Source: CAYUNA01 sp047629355
Lineage (GTDB): Bacteria > Bacteroidota > Bacteroidia > Chitinophagales > Saprospiraceae
Assembly: GCA_047629355.1 (NCBI GenBank)
Contig: JBLHWU010000085.1
Span: forward strand, 1 to 25,177
Direction: 5' to 3'
DNA length: 25,177 bases
Below are positions 23,110 through 25,177 of this stretch, one piece after another. The notes beneath the pieces were generated by a model, which did no database searches, was not told where the DNA came from, and was given only the letters and a program-made list of their open reading frames with translations. Both the position numbers and the translations under genes were made by a program. Each line of letters begins with the position of its first letter. The stretch's first letter is position 1.

Positions 23110-23134
23110 GGATATTGCAAGTTTTGCAGTATCC
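23110..23134. promoter_or_regulatory. Operator-like inverted repeat upstream of the T9SS protein gene
   Basis: GGATATTGCAA (23110-23120) and TTGCAGTATCC (23124-23134) pair with one mismatch around GTT. It lies 35-59 bases before the ATG at 23075 and could be a protein-binding site or a leader hairpin. Confidence 0.35.
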
Positions 23135-23151
23135 CATTATTTAATTATTCT

Positions 23152-23370
23152 GGTTCTTTGACAAATCCCGTGGAGTAAAATATGTTTTGAATTTTAAGAA
23201 GGGAGAAGATTTGCAATTTTCTCCCTTCTATAAAAACAATTACGCGCTGCCTACGGTGGCGCGGATGGGGTTTTGAGGAACAAAATGGTTTTTACAAAAC
23301 CATTTTGTCCCTCAAAACCCCTTTATAAAAGAAGAATAAACTTGTGTTTCATGGGATTTGTCAAAGAACC
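23152..23370. repeat. Compound palindrome, copy D, nested in an 18-bp outer inverted repeat
   Basis: Outer arms: GGTTCTTTGACAAATCCC (23152-23169) and its exact complement at 23353-23370. Inside are a hairpin AGAAGGGAGAA/TTCTCCCTTCT (23197-23207 and 23219-23229), an imperfect GC-rich hairpin (CGCGCTGCC...GGTGGCGCG, 23243-23263) and the palindrome GGGGTTTTGAGGAACAAAAT... (23267-23292 against 23296-23321, one mismatch in 26, 3-nt loop). Confidence 0.88.
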
Positions 23371-23466
23371 ATTATTGTTTTAGCTAAAACGCTCATTGTA
23401 TATGAATGTTGCTTTGACTTATCAGCAGGAATAAAATTTGTATTTTTTCGCTCCATTAAAAAATAC

Positions 23467-23548
23467 TGCGCCTCGCTCACGGCGAAGCCGCTGGAATTAT
23501 TGAGAGTTAACAACGGTTTTTATAAAACCGTTGTTAACTCTCAATAAT
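23467..23548. repeat. Compound palindrome, copy E, after the PASTA gene
   Basis: An imperfect GC-rich hairpin (GCGCCTCGCTCACGGCGAAG region, 23468-23487) is followed by a perfect palindrome, ATTATTGAGAGTTAACAACG... (23496-23520) with 23524-23548: 25-bp arms and a 3-nt loop. It begins 8 bases beyond the stop codon of the PASTA gene on the minus strand, so it may also act as that gene's terminator. Copies D and E fill most of the 23076-23556 gap. Confidence 0.9.
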
Positions 23549-23556
23549 CCTTTCTT

Positions 23557-24408
23557 TTAATTACAACTTGCTGGCAAATTCTCCGTCAAATACACTTTAA
23601 CGGCTGCGCCTTTGTCAATCATTTTCTGACTTGCATAAGTTGGTTCTTGTTTCCAAACATAAGCATTTGCACGGCTGGTTACGGTATTGTCTTCTATTAC
23701 TTCCCCAATTTTCAAACTGGAATTGGTTGCCAAAAATTTCGCTTCATCGAAAGGTTGACACACCAATTTAGGTATCTGCACCACGGAAGATTGACGTTTT
23801 GTTACTACAAATTCCACCGTGCTGCCTTTTGCGACTTTCACACCTCTTTTAATGTCCCTATCCTCAAAAATCTCTCCTTTATATTTGATGTGTACAATAG
23901 ATTCATTCGCTTGTCGGGCGTCAAAAACGCGTTCGACAATTTTAGATTTCACCTGTTTTTTAGTCAGTTTTCGGGAATAAACACTATAATCATAGCTACT
24001 TTCAGAAAACGGCGGCAGTTGAAATTCATCTGCAATAAACTTAGTCACGGTTAAATAAATAGTACGTCCTTCTTTTACCGAAGTCTCCGCTTTTGGCGTT
24101 TGACTAATCACCGTACCAGGTTCTTGCCTTGGATCGAAAATGGAGTCTAAAATCATCAACTCCAAGTCTTTATCATCCGCTATTGCTAAGGCTTCTTTAT
24201 AAGTCATATTGACAAAACTAGTCAATTCAACCATATTACCATGATTGGTATAGCATTTTAAGAACAAGACCGTAATTCCAAAAAACAACAGCAATATGCC
24301 CAGCATTCCTCCAAAGTTTTTTAGAAATAACATACTTGAAATGAAATACCAGAATTCCCTTCCCCAAGTTTTTATTTTTGTGCCTACTTTGCTTAATTTT
24401 TCCTTCAT
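23557..24408 (-). CDS. PASTA-domain single-pass membrane protein
   Basis: 283 residues from the ATG at 24408 (MKEKLSKVGTKIKTWG); the frame extends 28 codons further upstream but that part looks non-coding. A basic cytoplasmic segment is followed by one membrane helix (about 32-50, FGGMLGILLLFFGITVLFL). The extracytoplasmic part has three PASTA-like repeats: about 55-123 (TYKEALAIADDKDLELMI, PGTVISQTPKAETSVKEG), about 125-204 and about 208-276 (FDEAKFLATNSSLKIGEV, WKQEPTYASQKMIDKGAAV). PASTA domains bind peptidoglycan stem peptides or muropeptides in other bacteria. No kinase or penicillin-binding domain is fused here. A cell-wall sensing or anchoring role is likely but unproven. Single-gene unit. 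Confidence 0.9.
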   Translation of the reverse strand: MKEKLSKVGTKIKTWGREFWYFISSMLFLKNFGGMLGILLLFFGITVLFLKCYTNHGNMVELTSFVNMTYKEALAIADDKDLELMILDSIFDPRQEPGTVISQTPKAETSVKEGRTIYLTVTKFIADEFQLPPFSESSYDYSVYSRKLTKKQVKSKIVERVFDARQANESIVHIKYKGEIFEDRDIKRGVKVAKGSTVEFVVTKRQSSVVQIPKLVCQPFDEAKFLATNSSLKIGEVIEDNTVTSRANAYVWKQEPTYASQKMIDKGAAVKVYLTENLPASCN

Positions 24409-24525
24409 TAGTATATTTATTAATGTATTTGTCTGTTTAAGTTTTAGTATACTAATGTCCTCCCATTCCATTTGACACGAACCCATCAACACTTTAATAC
24501 CTTAACACAATTTCTTTTTGAAACG

Positions 24526-24533
24526 CAAATTTA
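24526..24533 (-). promoter_or_regulatory. -7 box candidate TAAATTTG for the PASTA gene
   Basis: On the minus strand TAAATTTG (24533 to 24526), followed by CG, fits TAnnTTTG. The leader to ATG 24408 would be about 110 nt. The -33 side is only a TTC-like word. Confidence 0.4.
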
Positions 24534-24582
24534 ACAGAATGTTACAGCATTGAAGAATTTATGTAAGAATTATCTTTTCAAG

Positions 24583-24620
24583 TTAGTAACGATAAAAAAA
24601 TAACTCCGCCATTATACTTG
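24583..24620. repeat. Solo end of the MITE-like family (copy d)
   Basis: TTAGTAACGATAAAAAAATA followed by ACTCCGCCATTATACTTG is the reverse complement of the right end of copy a. A weaker related word (AAAAAATAAGTCCGTGAGAG) lies about 25 bases on, but no full partner end was found. Confidence 0.65.
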
Positions 24621-24743
24621 TCCTTTTACCTTCTAAAAACCTTAAAAAATAAGTCCGTGAGAGCTATACACTCATTTTTAAAACTTTTTACAAGAAAAAC
24701 TTACGGCACATTATGACTCAATTTATTAAATTCGTTTCCCTAA

Positions 24744-24875
24744 TTCTACTTTAAGACTCTTAAATCTGGTGCAAAAACAAAGGGAGTTTGAGGGGCAAAA
24801 ATCGGGCTTAACGCCCAATTTTTGCCCCTCAAACTCCACATTGATAAAGAAGGAAACAAGAGTCTTAATGTAGAA
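24744..24875. repeat. Compound palindrome, copy F, nested in an 18-bp outer inverted repeat
   Basis: Outer arms TTCTACTTTAAGACTCTT (24744-24761) and 24858-24875 pair with one mismatch. The inner palindrome GGAGTTTGAGGGGCAAAAAT... (24783-24807) pairs with 24813-24837, one mismatch in 25, loop about 5 nt. There is no GC-rich side hairpin in this copy; the palindrome centre is itself GC-rich (GGGC/GCCC). Confidence 0.9.
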
Positions 24876-24900
24876 CTAAAGGGTTTAGAAGATAATACCT

Positions 24901-25177
24901 AAGGAACACAAAAAAAATAACTATAGATTCTTGACAGGATATTTTGCCCTCAGTTTTCACTTTAAAAATGCTCATTATATCAACACAAGTTGCACTTTCA
25001 AAGCAAAAAGGAAGAACAAAACCGCTCTCTCAAGAATCTAACTTTATTTATTTCGCATTCCTTATTAGTAAAAACGATTTAATAAGTTGGACCATAATGC
25101 GCCGTAATTTTTTCTTTTAAAGAATTCAAAAAATCGTTGCATAGCCTTCGTTACGGAACTATTTTTTGTGTTTTTTT
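24901..25177. repeat. Degenerate inverted-repeat region at the right edge
   Basis: TAGATTCTTGA (24924-24934) is inverted at 25030-25040. The segment beginning CTCAGTTTTCACTT (near 24949) resembles the interior of MITE-like copies a and b. TTAGTAAAAACGATTTAATA (from 25064) resembles their left end. No gene is visible between 24876 and the window edge. It may be an old copy cut by the edge. Confidence 0.45.

Noticed and set aside
23076..23120. 15-codon extension of the large T9SS protein
   Set aside because: The ATG at 23075 opens a clean signal peptide; the extension would place residues before it.
23152..24875. Clustered palindromes as a CRISPR array or replication origin
   Set aside because: There are no regular spacers, Cas genes, DnaA-box clusters or replication genes; the palindromes also occur dispersed elsewhere.

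Overview
The window reads as a chromosomal segment from a low-GC member of the Bacteroidota. Three things support this. Two large secreted proteins end in type IX secretion (T9SS type A) sorting domains. Several genes are preceded by the Bacteroidota -7 promoter word TAnnTTTG. LysS, TyrS and the DUF6495-like protein follow the Bacteroidota pattern. A Saprospiria/Chitinophagia-like lineage is my guess. I saw no rRNA, tRNA, CRISPR array, phage genes or transposase gene.

Layout, left to right: a possible 3' gene tail (3-83); lysS (+); a DUF6495-like protein (-); an MltA-family lytic transglycosylase lipoprotein (+); a repeat-rich gap; a secreted Asp-box (BNR) beta-propeller protein with a T9SS tail (+); a YheT-family hydrolase (+); the sbcD-sbcC nuclease pair (+); a CorA-type transporter (-); a three-gene minus-strand cluster of two related small membrane proteins and an HEMVH zincin-like protein; a LolC/E-FtsX-type ABC permease (-); tyrS (+); a single-domain rhodanese (-); a second large T9SS-tailed protein (-); and a PASTA-domain membrane protein (-). 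The genes are mostly housekeeping or envelope functions in short or single-gene transcription units. Only sbcDC and the small-membrane/zincin cluster look like true operons.

The unusual part of the window is between the genes. Most longer gaps contain structured repeats of at least five kinds: (i) six copies of a 50-60 bp palindrome related to AAAGGGAGTTTGAGGG-nn-AAAA, usually preceded by a small GC-rich hairpin and in three cases nested inside a longer unique inverted repeat; arms differ between copies but match within each copy; (ii) a MITE-like element with ends related to TTAGTAACGATAAAAAAATA, with two near-identical copies about 12 kb apart, one variant and two partial or degenerate copies; (iii) three GTCAGNN heptad inverted repeats; (iv) a tandem array of short hairpins joined by GAATATGA-type linkers; (v) a MITE-like inverted repeat with ends GGNGCTGTATCAAAAG. 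Heptanucleotide tandem repeats also overlap the stop codons of yheT, sbcD and sbcC. At sbcD-sbcC the heptads form a chain of overlapping start/stop codons leading to sbcC.

Other points worth attention: TyrS has TIGN in place of the class I HIGH signature; LysS carries an apparent insertion of about 75 residues near its N-terminus; sbcD and corA have -7 boxes so close to their ATGs that their mRNAs may be leaderless; and several reading frames extend upstream of their likely true start into repeats or non-coding DNA.
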